This document shows positions 36,428 to 46,650 of a stretch of DNA of 64,000 bases, in pieces (the first letter of the stretch is position 1; each line of letters starts with the position of its first letter). The translations under genes were made by a program, and so were the position numbers. Below the pieces are notes generated by a model, which saw only the letters and a program-made list of their open reading frames with translations, ran no database searches and was not told the DNA's origin. Origin of the DNA: a bacterium. Its GTDB lineage: Bacteria; Bacteroidota; Bacteroidia; NS11-12g; UBA955. The DNA lies in contig JAQSCZ010000109.1 of NCBI GenBank assembly GCA_029945665.1, positions 17,886-81,885 on the forward strand, read 5' to 3'.

Positions 36428-36672
36428 AAACGGTGCTTTTTCGAAAGTGCTTTACCCAACTCAACTTTATAATCAAAATTATCAGGCAATTGTATCGAAC
36501 CCTTTAGTTTCAATACCCGAGGTGAAATTTTTTCTTCTTTAAACTCTTTTGCTGTCAAAGACTTTAAATAATTTTCTATTAATGCCGACAAGCTTTCGCC
36601 TTTCTTTTTAGCATATTTTTTAGCAACTGAAATAACAGAATCATCTATGGTTAGTGTCAACTTTGTATTCAT
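36424..36672 (-). CDS. Antitoxin of the VapBC-type pair (DUF6364-like)
   Basis: 82 residues. The N-terminal MNTKLTLTIDDSVISVAKKYAKKKGESLSALIENYL is a ribbon-helix-helix DNA-binding domain of the DUF6364 type. The C-terminal part (KLKGSIQLPDNF...ELGKALSKKH) is the likely toxin-binding tail. It precedes and overlaps the PIN toxin gene. Autoregulation is supported by a palindrome touching the start codon and a second, near-identical site just upstream. Confidence 0.85.
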   Translation of the reverse strand: MNTKLTLTIDDSVISVAKKYAKKKGESLSALIENYLKSLTAKEFKEEKISPRVLKLKGSIQLPDNFDYKVELGKALSKKHRL

Positions 36673-36726
36673 TACACGTGTAAATTTAATTACAAATATA
36701 CGTGTAATTTAGATTTTAATTGCCAA
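36672..36726 (-). promoter_or_regulatory. Promoter and paired operator of the VapBC cassette
   Basis: TTACACGTGTAA, a perfect 12-base palindrome, lies at 36672-36683 and shares its first base with the antitoxin start codon. A second copy, ATATACGTGTAA (10 of 12 identical), lies 24 bases upstream. Between and overlapping them on the minus strand is TATATTTG (36693-36700), a perfect TAnnTTTG -7 element, with TTG 23 bases upstream at 36724-36726. Antitoxin bound at the two sites would cover the promoter. Confidence 0.7.
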
Positions 36727-36792
36727 TTTTAATTTATTTTACCTTATTTTTATCTTTAAAGAAATATTTCTATTCCCTATTGAAACAAAAAG

Positions 36793-36887
36793 CATTGGAA
36801 CAAGGTTCATTTAGACGGCTTACCAGAAAAATTAATTCTAGAATTGATCGACCACAGTTACGAATTGGTACGAAATAGTTTGCCAAG
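36793..36887 (+). pseudogene. Duplicated 3' fragment of the mmcQ-like gene
   Basis: 95 bases match the 3' end of the mmcQ-like gene (35876-35970) with about 7 differences and no gaps. Five of the differences are clustered in one 9-base stretch. The copy still reads HWNKVHLDGLPEKLILELID, which is closer to the family norm (VxLDG) than the intact gene's VVIDG, so it may be the original end and the intact gene's end the newcomer. It has no 5' part. The vapBC cassette lies exactly between the two copies. Confidence 0.85.
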
Positions 36888-36919
36888 TTGTTGTGTCATC
36901 ATATATGATGACACAACAA
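36888..36919. repeat. Perfect 14-bp hairpin beside the RAYT gene
   Basis: TTGTTGTGTCATCA-TATA-TGATGACACAACAA: a perfect 14-base stem with a 4-base loop. It begins at the first base after the mmcQ fragment and ends 14 bases before the stop of the Y1 transposase gene. It could be the transposase's REP-like substrate or its transcript end; there is no T-run, which favours the former. Confidence 0.75.
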
Positions 36920-36933
36920 ATAATCCAAATTCT

Positions 36934-37488
36934 CTATATCCTTTTTCTTTTACCCCAATTACTTGGATTCTCTTTTATATAATTCTTAACCCGGGCAAAT
37001 TCGTCATAGTCTCTTATCAAACGGTCGTAAAACCTTGGCTGCCATTGAAATTCTTCGAACCCATTTTTACCACACCAACGGTTAACCTCTGCCTTGAATT
37101 GTTGAATAATAACGGAAACTGAACCTGCAACGGGCCTCGAAAATTGATTGTTTTTGAACTCCTTTTGTACCAATATTGAATTTGAAGCTGATGGTTTCTT
37201 TAAAGTTAAATTTAGATGCACATGATCGGGCATGACAATAAACTCATCTACCTCTGCATCGCAAAAATGCTGAGATAACTCTTGCAAGCAGGCCTGAACC
37301 CTGCTTCCAATGTCATTGAGGAGCATTTCCTTTTCGTGATTAAGTCCAATAGAAAAACTATTATTATCAGGAGATATAATTTCACCAAAAAAATGCACTC
37401 TGTTTTTTGTATTCATGGTAATGAAATAATCCCCAGGCGAAGAATAATCATAATTCCGAAGTCGCACATGTTTCCGTATATGAAGCAT
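36934..37488 (-). CDS. REP-associated tyrosine transposase (RAYT, Y1 family)
   Basis: 184 residues from the chosen Met (MLHIRKHVRLRNYDY). The HUH motif is VMPDHVHLNL (His89, His91). The C-terminal QPRFYDRLIRDYDEFARVKNYI carries the likely catalytic Tyr (about 154) and ends in the typical YIKENPSNW. RAYTs are single-copy domesticated relatives of IS200/IS605 transposases that act on REP palindromes. The ORF-track start 15 codons earlier is unlike the family. The gene appears intact and is flanked on its 3' side by a perfect hairpin. Confidence 0.88.
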   Translation of the reverse strand: MLHIRKHVRLRNYDYSSPGDYFITMNTKNRVHFFGEIISPDNNSFSIGLNHEKEMLLNDIGSRVQACLQELSQHFCDAEVDEFIVMPDHVHLNLTLKKPSASNSILVQKEFKNNQFSRPVAGSVSVIIQQFKAEVNRWCGKNGFEEFQWQPRFYDRLIRDYDEFARVKNYIKENPSNWGKRKRI

Positions 37489-37601
37489 AGTTATTAGTTT
37501 AATCAAAAATAAAAATAAGTTTTTTATTTGCAAATTTTAGTTCCTATTTAATTTATTACAATCTTTTGAAACAAAAACCAATCACCACTTGTCATAGTAA
37601 C

Positions 37602-38078
37602 ATGGCCATTTATCAATTAAAAACTACGCAAAACTTACCTATCTCGATGCAGGAAGCTTGGGACTTCATGTCATCTCCTTATAATTTAGGAAAAATAACA
37701 CCTAGTGAAATGGGTTTCGAAATAACCAACGGTATTCTGCCTACAGATAAAATGTATGCCGGGCAAATTATTTCCTATAATGTGCGCCCTATTGCAGGCA
37801 TTGCAATGGAATGGGTAACCGAAATTACCCATGTAGAAAACTTGAAATACTTTGTCGATGAGCAACGCTTTGGACCCTATGCACTTTGGCACCATCAACA
37901 CCATTTAAAGGAAATTGAAGGCGGCGTTCAGATGGATGATTTACTGCATTATAAAATGCCTTTTGGACCACTTGGCCAAATCATGAATACTTTGGTAGTA
38001 AAACAAAAGCTAAAGCAAATTTTCGATTACCGATTCGAAAAATTAGTAGCGCTTTTTGGTCCCTTCGAAAAAAGATAA
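37602..38078 (+). CDS. SRPBCC family protein
   Basis: 158 residues from the ATG at 37602; the TTG-started form in the ORF track adds 12 residues without family likeness. Features of the START/Bet v1-like fold are seen: TTQNLPISMQEAWDFMSSPYNLGKITPSEM at the start, GPYALWHHQHHLKEI in the middle, and DDLLHYKMPFGPLGQIMN, then a C-terminal helix. Such proteins bind hydrophobic ligands; the ligand is unknown. No signal peptide. It stands alone between the RAYT gene and pyrG. Confidence 0.85.
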   Translation: MAIYQLKTTQNLPISMQEAWDFMSSPYNLGKITPSEMGFEITNGILPTDKMYAGQIISYNVRPIAGIAMEWVTEITHVENLKYFVDEQRFGPYALWHHQHHLKEIEGGVQMDDLLHYKMPFGPLGQIMNTLVVKQKLKQIFDYRFEKLVALFGPFEKR

Positions 38079-38104
38079 TTTATACTTGTATACAAGAATT
38101 TTGC

Positions 38105-39718
<1,614 letters not shown>

Positions 39719-39831
39719 CTATTTTTAATGATTATTTAGCTGCCGACTCTAATTCCTAAAGTTTTAAAAAAACCGTAAAATTCAGCTCACAGATGAACCA
39801 CCTAATCGGATGGCAAAGGTACGACTTTTAA

Positions 39832-40587
39832 TTAAATCAACTCAGGATTGCTTTTCAAGAAATTTTCAACAGCGCGTAAATCGGCTGGTGTATCAATGGC
39901 TGGACTCACAAATTCAGTTTTTAAAACTTTTATTTTAAAGCCGTTCTCCAACCAGCGCAACTGCTCTAAACTTTCAGCTAACTCTAACCCACTTGCTTGT
40001 AAATCCTTCAGTTTTGAGATGGCTTCGCGTTTAAATGCATACATACCAACATGCCTGTAATAGCCAAATTTATTAACCCATTCAGCACTTTCAACGCCGC
40101 GCAAGTAAGGTATAGCATGACGCGAAAAATAAATGGCCTGATCGTTTCCATCACAAATAACTTTTACCATGTTGGGATTAAACAAATCGGCTTCTGTTCT
40201 AATAAACTTCTTCAAGGTCGCAATATCTATGGCAGGATTATCGAATGCAGCAGCCAAAGCTTCAATTTGTTCCGGCAAAATAAAAGGCTCATCGCCTTGT
40301 AAATTAATCAATACATCGAAATCATAATTCAAAACATCTGCTACCTCGAAACAACGGTCGGTGCCGCTAATGTGATTAGCTGAAGTCATGATACATTCAC
40401 CAAAACCACTTACATGTTCGTATATTTTTTCATCATCGGTTGCCACTACAACCTTCGCATGTAACTTTGCTTTTGTCGCCTGGAGATATGTTCGCTGTAC
40501 CAAGGATTTACCTTGAATATCTATCAATGGCTTGCCCTCAAATCGGGTAGAGCCATAGCGTGAAGGGATAACAATTAATACTTTCAT
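39832..40587 (-). CDS. kdsB: 3-deoxy-manno-octulosonate cytidylyltransferase
   Basis: 251 residues with the family start VLIVIPSRYGSTRFEGKPL and the motifs TDDEKIYEHV, SGTDRCFEV and LINLQGDEPF (Asp for Mg). It activates KDO as CMP-KDO for the LPS inner core. It starts 6 bases after the stop of the DUF5686 gene, so the two are probably one operon with pyrG further on. With lptD in the window this confirms an LPS-bearing envelope. Confidence 0.97.
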   Translation of the reverse strand: MKVLIVIPSRYGSTRFEGKPLIDIQGKSLVQRTYLQATKAKLHAKVVVATDDEKIYEHVSGFGECIMTSANHISGTDRCFEVADVLNYDFDVLINLQGDEPFILPEQIEALAAAFDNPAIDIATLKKFIRTEADLFNPNMVKVICDGNDQAIYFSRHAIPYLRGVESAEWVNKFGYYRHVGMYAFKREAISKLKDLQASGLELAESLEQLRWLENGFKIKVLKTEFVSPAIDTPADLRAVENFLKSNPELI

Positions 40588-40593
40588 TTTTAA

Positions 40594-43104
40594 TTAGAAT
40601 GAAACACTGAAACCAAATTTAATTCCGAATCTACGCGCACCTGGATTATCTAAATGCGTTAAGCGATGCACTGCTGCTACTTGTAAAATTTTAAAAATAT
40701 TTTCTAAACCATAGGCTACTTCAACATAAGGTTCTCTGTTAATTTGATTATCTAGAGTACTAACAGGATGACCATCATTACCATATTTGGGATAGAAACC
40801 TGTATTTCTTGAACTGATACTACCCATAACGGCTCGCCCTTCTACAAACTCTCTCCATTTCAACTTTTTCATCAATGGTATTCTGTTTAACAAGGCCCCA
40901 TTGAAATGGTGCTCCATTTTAAAGAACAAACTTCGGTCGGTAACGAACTCAAAAAAATTCATCAAATTATAAGATGTGGTGCTATAAAAAAACGACTGAT
41001 TACCGCGGTGTACTTCTAACAATGGATAAGGCAATCGCTCAAATATTTTGGTGCCTGATAAAGTAAAATCGGTACGGCCCCAATAGCCAAAACTTAAACC
41101 TTTTTCAACAGTGGCGGTTACCCTGTTATAATCGAAACGCGAACCGAATACCCCTTTTATTCCACGTGTATAATTCACTGAAAGGGCCAAGGCACCGGGC
41201 TTGGTTTGACGGACACGTTCATTGTCATTTTGTAAATAATATTCCTTTGGAGCCCAACGCAACCCCATGGTAATGGCCGCATTGGTAAAATTACTCGATT
41301 TAACAGAGGTATCCGACAAATTCTCGCCATACACAAAATTAAATTTCTTGACTTGTTCGAATTGATATTCTTTGTGCAGAAAAACAATCTTAGCATTCCA
41401 GCCTCTAATAAATTCACTGGTGGCCCAAAGCTTTGTTTCCTTTGCTCGATTTAATTGACTGGCGCCAAAAACTGAAACCGCCGTATATAAATTACTCGCC
41501 CCATAATAATCATCTGAAACTCCAATTTGCTCTATATCTTTTTTGTATGACGCGCCTATTGTTGACCAATGTTTTCGACTCAAAATAGATTCAAACTGTC
41601 CTTTGTATTTCCACTGCTGACCAATTACGTCTTGCATACCATAGGCCACGTAGCCACTCAAAGTCAACCGCTTGCTAAAAGAAAAATTAGTTCTAGCGCC
41701 CAATCTTATCTTATTTCCTTCGAGGGCATTAAAACCATAGAGCAACGCATAGGGTCCAAAATCGAATTTTCCAATTTTCTTATATCCATTAAATAGAATA
41801 TTAATCACCTCGACATAGTTCTTTACTATTTTAATATTGGTAACTGTGTCAATTTTAGCCAGTGCTCTTTTCTCGTCAATTGTTAATTCCTCGTGACGGG
41901 ATGAATCCCAGAATTCATCAGATTTAATTGTCGCATCTTCATTCAGGGTAATTGGATAGTCAAAAAACTTTGCACTGCGCTCTTTATTGGTTACTATATT
42001 TTCGGAAGAGCTAGAAAAAACAGCCACCATACCTGGTGTATTCTTAGATAATTCTGCAATATCAATCAATACCCTATTCTTTACTGGTATGTATGCGCCA
42101 GCGTCTGTTGGCTCATACTCTTGTGTAATTTTCAATTTCTCAACAAAATTCAAATTGGCTTTATTGGTAATACTTAGAGTTAATCTGCGCAAAGCGAATG
42201 TACTATCTTCAATCCATATATAACCTGTAAATACGAGATCCAAGGGATTCTTGGGAGTTACCTCTATTTGATATAATTTCCGATTGCTGCCATAAGGATA
42301 TTCTGACCCAATTAACTTAAAGTTATAATACAAAAGTGATGACTTGCTGATAGGCGAAATAAAATTCTTTTGAAGGATGGGTAAAATATTATCGTTGAAA
42401 TTATATTGTTGAAAAGTTGAACCTAACAATTGCGACAAAAACGACCCATCTTCGACCCCAACCCCTTTGACACGCGATGCCAAAATCACTTCTTTACTTC
42501 GGTTCGGATTTTTATTGAAATAGAATTCACTTAAATTTTCTGAAAGAAAAATTGGCAATACTTTTTTCGTTGAATCATCGCTCAATGAACGAATGGTATC
42601 GAAAGCACCTTCGACCTTTCGCACCACATTGAATTTTTTATTTTGCTCGGATAAATTATTAATGGCGATTTGAATTTTTGTGAAATTTTCGCACTCGTAA
42701 GAGTTTAGATTTTCAATGTTATTTTTTTCTTTAGCATCTTGTGCTTTCTGAATAATACGTATGCTGCGATTGACTTTACTCGAAATGGTTATCCCTTTAA
42801 ATGCTTTGGTTGCCGGTGCCATTTTAACATCTAGTGTATTCATTTCACCGGCATTAATTTTGAATTTTAGCACGGCATAGCCAACATAACTGAAAGAGAT
42901 TGTATCACCAGCCTTATTGGTTTTCATAGTGTATCGCCCATCGAAATTGGTAGAAGCTCCATCACCTGTTGAATCAATGGTTACATTTACACCAGTAAGC
43001 GGCTCGCCGGTAATAGCATCGGTTACCTTCCCTTTTACAATGGTGGTTTGACTAAATAATTGTGTGGAAACAGAAATTATTACTAATAAAAATAGTTTGT
43101 GCAT
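40594..43104 (-). CDS. DUF5686 outer-membrane protein with carboxypeptidase-like N-domain
   Basis: 836 residues. A signal peptide (MHKLFLLVIISVSTQLFSQ) is followed by a CarboxypepD_reg-like domain (VKGKVTDAITGEPLTGVNVTI, FSYVGY) up to about residue 95. A DUF5686 region runs to the C-terminus, where alternating aromatic strands and the final GIKFGFSVSF with terminal Phe point to an outer-membrane beta-barrel. DUF5686 proteins are common in Bacteroidota, and their function is not settled. I take the ATG directly after the TTG used in the ORF track. It leads the kdsB/pyrG unit. Confidence 0.85.
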   Translation of the reverse strand: MHKLFLLVIISVSTQLFSQTTIVKGKVTDAITGEPLTGVNVTIDSTGDGASTNFDGRYTMKTNKAGDTISFSYVGYAVLKFKINAGEMNTLDVKMAPATKAFKGITISSKVNRSIRIIQKAQDAKEKNNIENLNSYECENFTKIQIAINNLSEQNKKFNVVRKVEGAFDTIRSLSDDSTKKVLPIFLSENLSEFYFNKNPNRSKEVILASRVKGVGVEDGSFLSQLLGSTFQQYNFNDNILPILQKNFISPISKSSLLYYNFKLIGSEYPYGSNRKLYQIEVTPKNPLDLVFTGYIWIEDSTFALRRLTLSITNKANLNFVEKLKITQEYEPTDAGAYIPVKNRVLIDIAELSKNTPGMVAVFSSSSENIVTNKERSAKFFDYPITLNEDATIKSDEFWDSSRHEELTIDEKRALAKIDTVTNIKIVKNYVEVINILFNGYKKIGKFDFGPYALLYGFNALEGNKIRLGARTNFSFSKRLTLSGYVAYGMQDVIGQQWKYKGQFESILSRKHWSTIGASYKKDIEQIGVSDDYYGASNLYTAVSVFGASQLNRAKETKLWATSEFIRGWNAKIVFLHKEYQFEQVKKFNFVYGENLSDTSVKSSNFTNAAITMGLRWAPKEYYLQNDNERVRQTKPGALALSVNYTRGIKGVFGSRFDYNRVTATVEKGLSFGYWGRTDFTLSGTKIFERLPYPLLEVHRGNQSFFYSTTSYNLMNFFEFVTDRSLFFKMEHHFNGALLNRIPLMKKLKWREFVEGRAVMGSISSRNTGFYPKYGNDGHPVSTLDNQINREPYVEVAYGLENIFKILQVAAVHRLTHLDNPGARRFGIKFGFSVSF

Positions 43105-43386
43105 CAATATACAAACCTACATTATTTTTCAATACCCTTATAACAAGTTCTACAAATATGCGCAAAATTGAAGACAGTGGAGGTATTTGTTTAATTTTTG
43201 AGGTTAACTATTAATTAAAACAGATGACACCCCTATAAATCAATAATTAAACAGTGCACTATTTTAAAATTAAGATTATTTACCATCCGAGTTGTAAATA
43301 GGTAACATTTAAAGTAATTTTGATTCTAAACAGAATAAGATTCTACAATAAAACACATGTAATTTAAAAATCTAATATATTGATTT
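43105..43386. other. 282-bp spacer, no gene seen
   Basis: AT-rich region upstream of the hexamer repeat and between divergent units. No hairpin or clear promoter for the DUF5686 gene was found. Base composition is even more AT-rich than the flanks, in line with the AT-rich cluster that follows. Confidence 0.4.
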
Positions 43387-43422
43387 ACTTATACTTATAC
43401 TTATACTTATACTTACACTTAT
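43387..43422. repeat. Hexamer microsatellite ACTTAT x6
   Basis: Six consecutive units of ACTTAT, one of them ACTTAC. The array ends 25 bases before the -7 element of the next gene, so it lies around -40 to -75 of that promoter. Hexamer loss or gain would move upstream DNA by about half a helical turn. Confidence 0.9.
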
Positions 43423-43447
43423 GTGCTTTATTTTAAATAAATCATAC

Positions 43448-43455
43448 TATGTTTG
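43448..43455 (+). promoter_or_regulatory. -7 promoter element of the unknown secreted cluster
   Basis: TATGTTTG is an exact TAnnTTTG match, 17 bases before the ATG at 43473, giving a leader of roughly ten bases. No clear TTG sits at the -33 position. Confidence 0.55.
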
Positions 43456-43472
43456 ATTAAATTTTTATAAAA

Positions 43473-43952
43473 ATGAAGAATATAATTTTAACTGCCTTTG
43501 CTTTTCTAATAATGCAAGTAGGCAAATCACAAACAATGGCAATCCATGGAACTAGTGCTACAAAATTCATAATATATTATGATGGAGCACCTTACTCTAT
43601 TTTCGGTTCGGAATTGTGGTACGACTCACCAAATCCTGGCGATGTAACGGTTAGTGACTTAACCCTCAACCCCCCTACCTCGTATACGGCGCCTGTTAAA
43701 ATAGGTGAAACCTTACCTGCTGAGCTCCCAGAACCAAATCCAGACGGCAATATTTACATTTCATGCAATGCAGCAAGGGACATTTTTGGCATTATGCATG
43801 TTAAGTGTGGTCCATATTATGTAAATGGCATTACGAATAACGGAGTTATGAGTTGCAGTAATAATAACAATGTTTCTTGCCGAATTGCAGCAGTTGGTAT
43901 AATCTTTTGGTTACCTGATGGAGAATTCCAACCCTTTTATCCTAAATATTAA
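43473..43952 (+). CDS. Unknown exported protein, cluster gene 1
   Basis: 159 residues: a signal peptide (MKNIILTAFAFLIMQVGKSQ), then a mature part rich in Pro, Gly, Asn and Cys with about five Cys residues and stretches such as NPDGNIYISCNAARDI and GVMSCSNNNNVSCR. This suggests a small disulfide-bonded extracytoplasmic protein. I do not recognise the family. It is the first of three AT-rich genes that follow each other closely and are all exported. Confidence 0.65.
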   Translation: MKNIILTAFAFLIMQVGKSQTMAIHGTSATKFIIYYDGAPYSIFGSELWYDSPNPGDVTVSDLTLNPPTSYTAPVKIGETLPAELPEPNPDGNIYISCNAARDIFGIMHVKCGPYYVNGITNNGVMSCSNNNNVSCRIAAVGIIFWLPDGEFQPFYPKY

Positions 43953-43979
43953 TAATCTTGTTATCAAATTAAATTCGCT

Positions 43980-45473
43980 TTGAATAAACTATACTTTATA
44001 TTAGTCCTAGCATTTTACTATATACCTTTTTTGGCATTAGGTCAAGACAGGTATATAGTAACATGTTATTCTGCAGGTGATTGCAATAACATGATGGTCG
44101 CTGACAATCTGATTGATTCCATATTTGAATCAAAAAACATTCGACATAGGTACAAATTAACTGGAATTAAAAAGGAGGAAATAGAAAAATATTCCAAAGT
44201 AATTTTTGGAAAATATATAGACCCAAAAAAGGTTTTAAGTGAAAGTGATATTAATGAATATAAGCTACAAGATCTTAAACCTGGATTTGTAGCCTATATT
44301 TGCAATAAGGAAATCCTTTTAAATTGTAAATTTCGGGAACTTCCTGAGAAAACATCATATATCTTTGCCATGAATTGTGATAGCAAAAAATTATTTAGGC
44401 AAACAGGAATTAAACAAGTTTTAGATTCTTTTAGTTTAAACTTTTCTAATAAAACGCTGATAACTAACTTTAGAAATGGCAACACATCTACTTATGTCAT
44501 AAATGGCAATTTCCTGTACGGAACTGATCCCTTATTTGAACGTACTTTAGTAAAGATAGATATCACAACTGGCAAAACGATAATTAAGAAAAATATCAAC
44601 CAAGATATTAAACCAAATGATATTTATAAAGCCGCATATCCAAATTTCATATTTATTGACACTTTGATGAAATATGATAATTTATTAAATCAAGATGAAC
44701 GATTAATTATCGAAAAACTATTCACTCATAACAATAGGTATTTCCTTATTGCGCATTATGAAATGTTTACTTATAATAACGAATCAAAAGATTTTATCCC
44801 ATTATCTCATAATCTCATTATCGAATATGACTCATTATTGAATTTTGTATCCTTTTTCATTGACCCACTAATATCCTACAGCAAAATGTATCCTCAATTA
44901 GGTGCAAACACATTCTTAATAAATGATTCACTACTTTTAGGTCAATTTATTCATGATGACAATATTATTTTGAAAAAAAAATATCTGATGTATTTTAATT
45001 TAAAAAACAATCTCATTAAAAAAAACGCCATTGACTCTGTTGAATTACCAAAATCTTTAAATGGCATATTTGAAAGTAATATAATTGGAACCTTCACTAA
45101 TATTAATAATATTGAAAACCCTATTTTTTCTTTATTTCCTTCACCCTATCTCTATTTCCGGAAAACAAAATCTTACTTGAATTTAATAACAGATTCAACA
45201 TACACAATTGATTCAATTTATACCAAATTCTTAAAATTTAGAATCATTGCAACTACTAAATTAAATAATGATGAAACAATAATATTATATGAGTATGACA
45301 AAAACTTATTTTATAGTCAACTTAACCTTAGAAATCAAAAAAACAGATTACTCAAATCATTTGGGAATCTAAGCAAATTCGGTTTACAATTAATCTTGAG
45401 CACCGAAGGCAAATTATATTGTTTTCCTATCAATAATACTGATAAAGACAACTACCTATATGAGCTTAACTAA
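43980..45473 (+). CDS. Unknown exported protein, cluster gene 2
   Basis: 497 residues beginning at TTG with an immediate signal peptide (NKLYFILVLAFYYIPFLALG), so the TTG start is credible. The first ~130 residues carry CYSAGDCNNM near the start and alternate strands and helices, perhaps a thioredoxin-like fold. The rest is made of repeating strand-turn-strand units with Asp/Asn turns, like a beta-propeller. Neither reading is secure. It lies 27 bases after gene 1 and overlaps gene 3 by 14 bases. Confidence 0.65.
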   Translation: MNKLYFILVLAFYYIPFLALGQDRYIVTCYSAGDCNNMMVADNLIDSIFESKNIRHRYKLTGIKKEEIEKYSKVIFGKYIDPKKVLSESDINEYKLQDLKPGFVAYICNKEILLNCKFRELPEKTSYIFAMNCDSKKLFRQTGIKQVLDSFSLNFSNKTLITNFRNGNTSTYVINGNFLYGTDPLFERTLVKIDITTGKTIIKKNINQDIKPNDIYKAAYPNFIFIDTLMKYDNLLNQDERLIIEKLFTHNNRYFLIAHYEMFTYNNESKDFIPLSHNLIIEYDSLLNFVSFFIDPLISYSKMYPQLGANTFLINDSLLLGQFIHDDNIILKKKYLMYFNLKNNLIKKNAIDSVELPKSLNGIFESNIIGTFTNINNIENPIFSLFPSPYLYFRKTKSYLNLITDSTYTIDSIYTKFLKFRIIATTKLNNDETIILYEYDKNLFYSQLNLRNQKNRLLKSFGNLSKFGLQLILSTEGKLYCFPINNTDKDNYLYELN

Positions 45474-46566
45474 ATTAACACTTTTGGGTTTTATTATATC
45501 ATTTTCGATAAATGCTTTTTGTATCGAAGCTATTGTTCATAATAGTTCAAATATTTTTTTCTTAGATAGTGGCACCCTATTTAAATACAATTTGGAAGGA
45601 AATATTCAGATCCAAAAACGGTTGATTTATAGTGACACATCTTTTCAGGGTAGTTTCTTACGAAATTACAAAAAAGGAGGAATCTTAAATAAACAAATTG
45701 CACTCCGACGATTAAAAATTGCGCAATATGAAAATATTATTCTCAACAATGACAATATTTTAGTTGCTGTTCGATTTTTAAGCCTTGATTCATCAAGGGG
45801 CAATTTTGAAATCATGTTAGTTGAATTTGATCAAACCTTTCGTTTTAAAAGAATTTATTTCTTACACGAATGTAGTTCTCCAAAGTTTGGAACAGTTGAT
45901 CTTTATTGTAGATTTAAAATTCATTTAAAAAACAAAAATGAAATATTATTAAGTTTAATAGTACCGCCTCAAGGAAAATTAAATATCGACAGCGAATTTA
46001 ACTTTGCAACTTTTAAACTAGACCATAAAAGAAACGAATTAATATTTTCAAAATTAATTGCAACAAAAAAAGACATTTTGAAAATGCAAATACACGTTTT
46101 CAATTACTACCCTTTTGACAATTTTTACTTTCCGATTCAAATTCCAATCAATTACTCAGAGAAACCAATTTACTTTTCATTTCCATATTTAATAGTACAT
46201 AATTACCAAAATGGTGAACGTTTAGATCCGTTCGACCATACTAGTTACAATAAAACACATCCTCAATTTAAGTTCAATTCCTTTGATAAAAAATGGCCTC
46301 ATGGTATTTTATTCAATGCAATTTCAACACCTCAACTTGTTCATGAATATAAACTTGAAAAGGATACACTTAATTTTATAATAACTAATTATTCTGACAG
46401 TAAGCCCAGCCCCTATTTAATTAAGTTGTTTAATGGCAAGCAAACAATTACCCCTTTACGATCTAACTATGACGAATTAAATAGTTGGTATCATTTTATC
46501 AACTCAAAAATAATTGAGATCAGTTTTAGTGAAAATAAATACAAAATTGAATATATACTTCAATAG
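45460..46566 (+). CDS. Unknown exported protein, cluster gene 3
   Basis: 368 residues with a signal peptide (MSLTKLTLLGFIISFSINAFC). The mature chain is rich in Phe, Tyr, Asn and Lys with a repeated strand pattern like that of gene 2 (for example NSSNIFFLDSGTLFKYN), so genes 2 and 3 may be distant relatives. The 14-base overlap suggests translational coupling with gene 2. The cluster ends at a clear terminator. Function unknown. Confidence 0.65.
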   Translation: MSLTKLTLLGFIISFSINAFCIEAIVHNSSNIFFLDSGTLFKYNLEGNIQIQKRLIYSDTSFQGSFLRNYKKGGILNKQIALRRLKIAQYENIILNNDNILVAVRFLSLDSSRGNFEIMLVEFDQTFRFKRIYFLHECSSPKFGTVDLYCRFKIHLKNKNEILLSLIVPPQGKLNIDSEFNFATFKLDHKRNELIFSKLIATKKDILKMQIHVFNYYPFDNFYFPIQIPINYSEKPIYFSFPYLIVHNYQNGERLDPFDHTSYNKTHPQFKFNSFDKKWPHGILFNAISTPQLVHEYKLEKDTLNFIITNYSDSKPSPYLIKLFNGKQTITPLRSNYDELNSWYHFINSKIIEISFSENKYKIEYILQ

Positions 46567-46604
46567 AATGAATATAAATCTACGTAAAAGTTACTCATAA
46601 AAAA

Positions 46605-46634
46605 AACCTGCAAGCTAAGCTTGGAGGTTTTTTT
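46605..46634. terminator. Terminator between convergent units
   Basis: AACCTGCAAGC-TAA-GCTTGGAGGTT with one mismatch, flanked by an A-run on the left and a T-run on the right, so it can act on both the plus-strand cluster and the minus-strand OmpA gene. Confidence 0.8.
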
Positions 46635-46650
46635 ATATTAAATAGGGTGT

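Noticed and set aside
36844-37122. ORF on the plus strand, 92 aa
   Set aside because: It starts in the duplicated mmcQ fragment, crosses the hairpin and then runs antisense to the RAYT gene.
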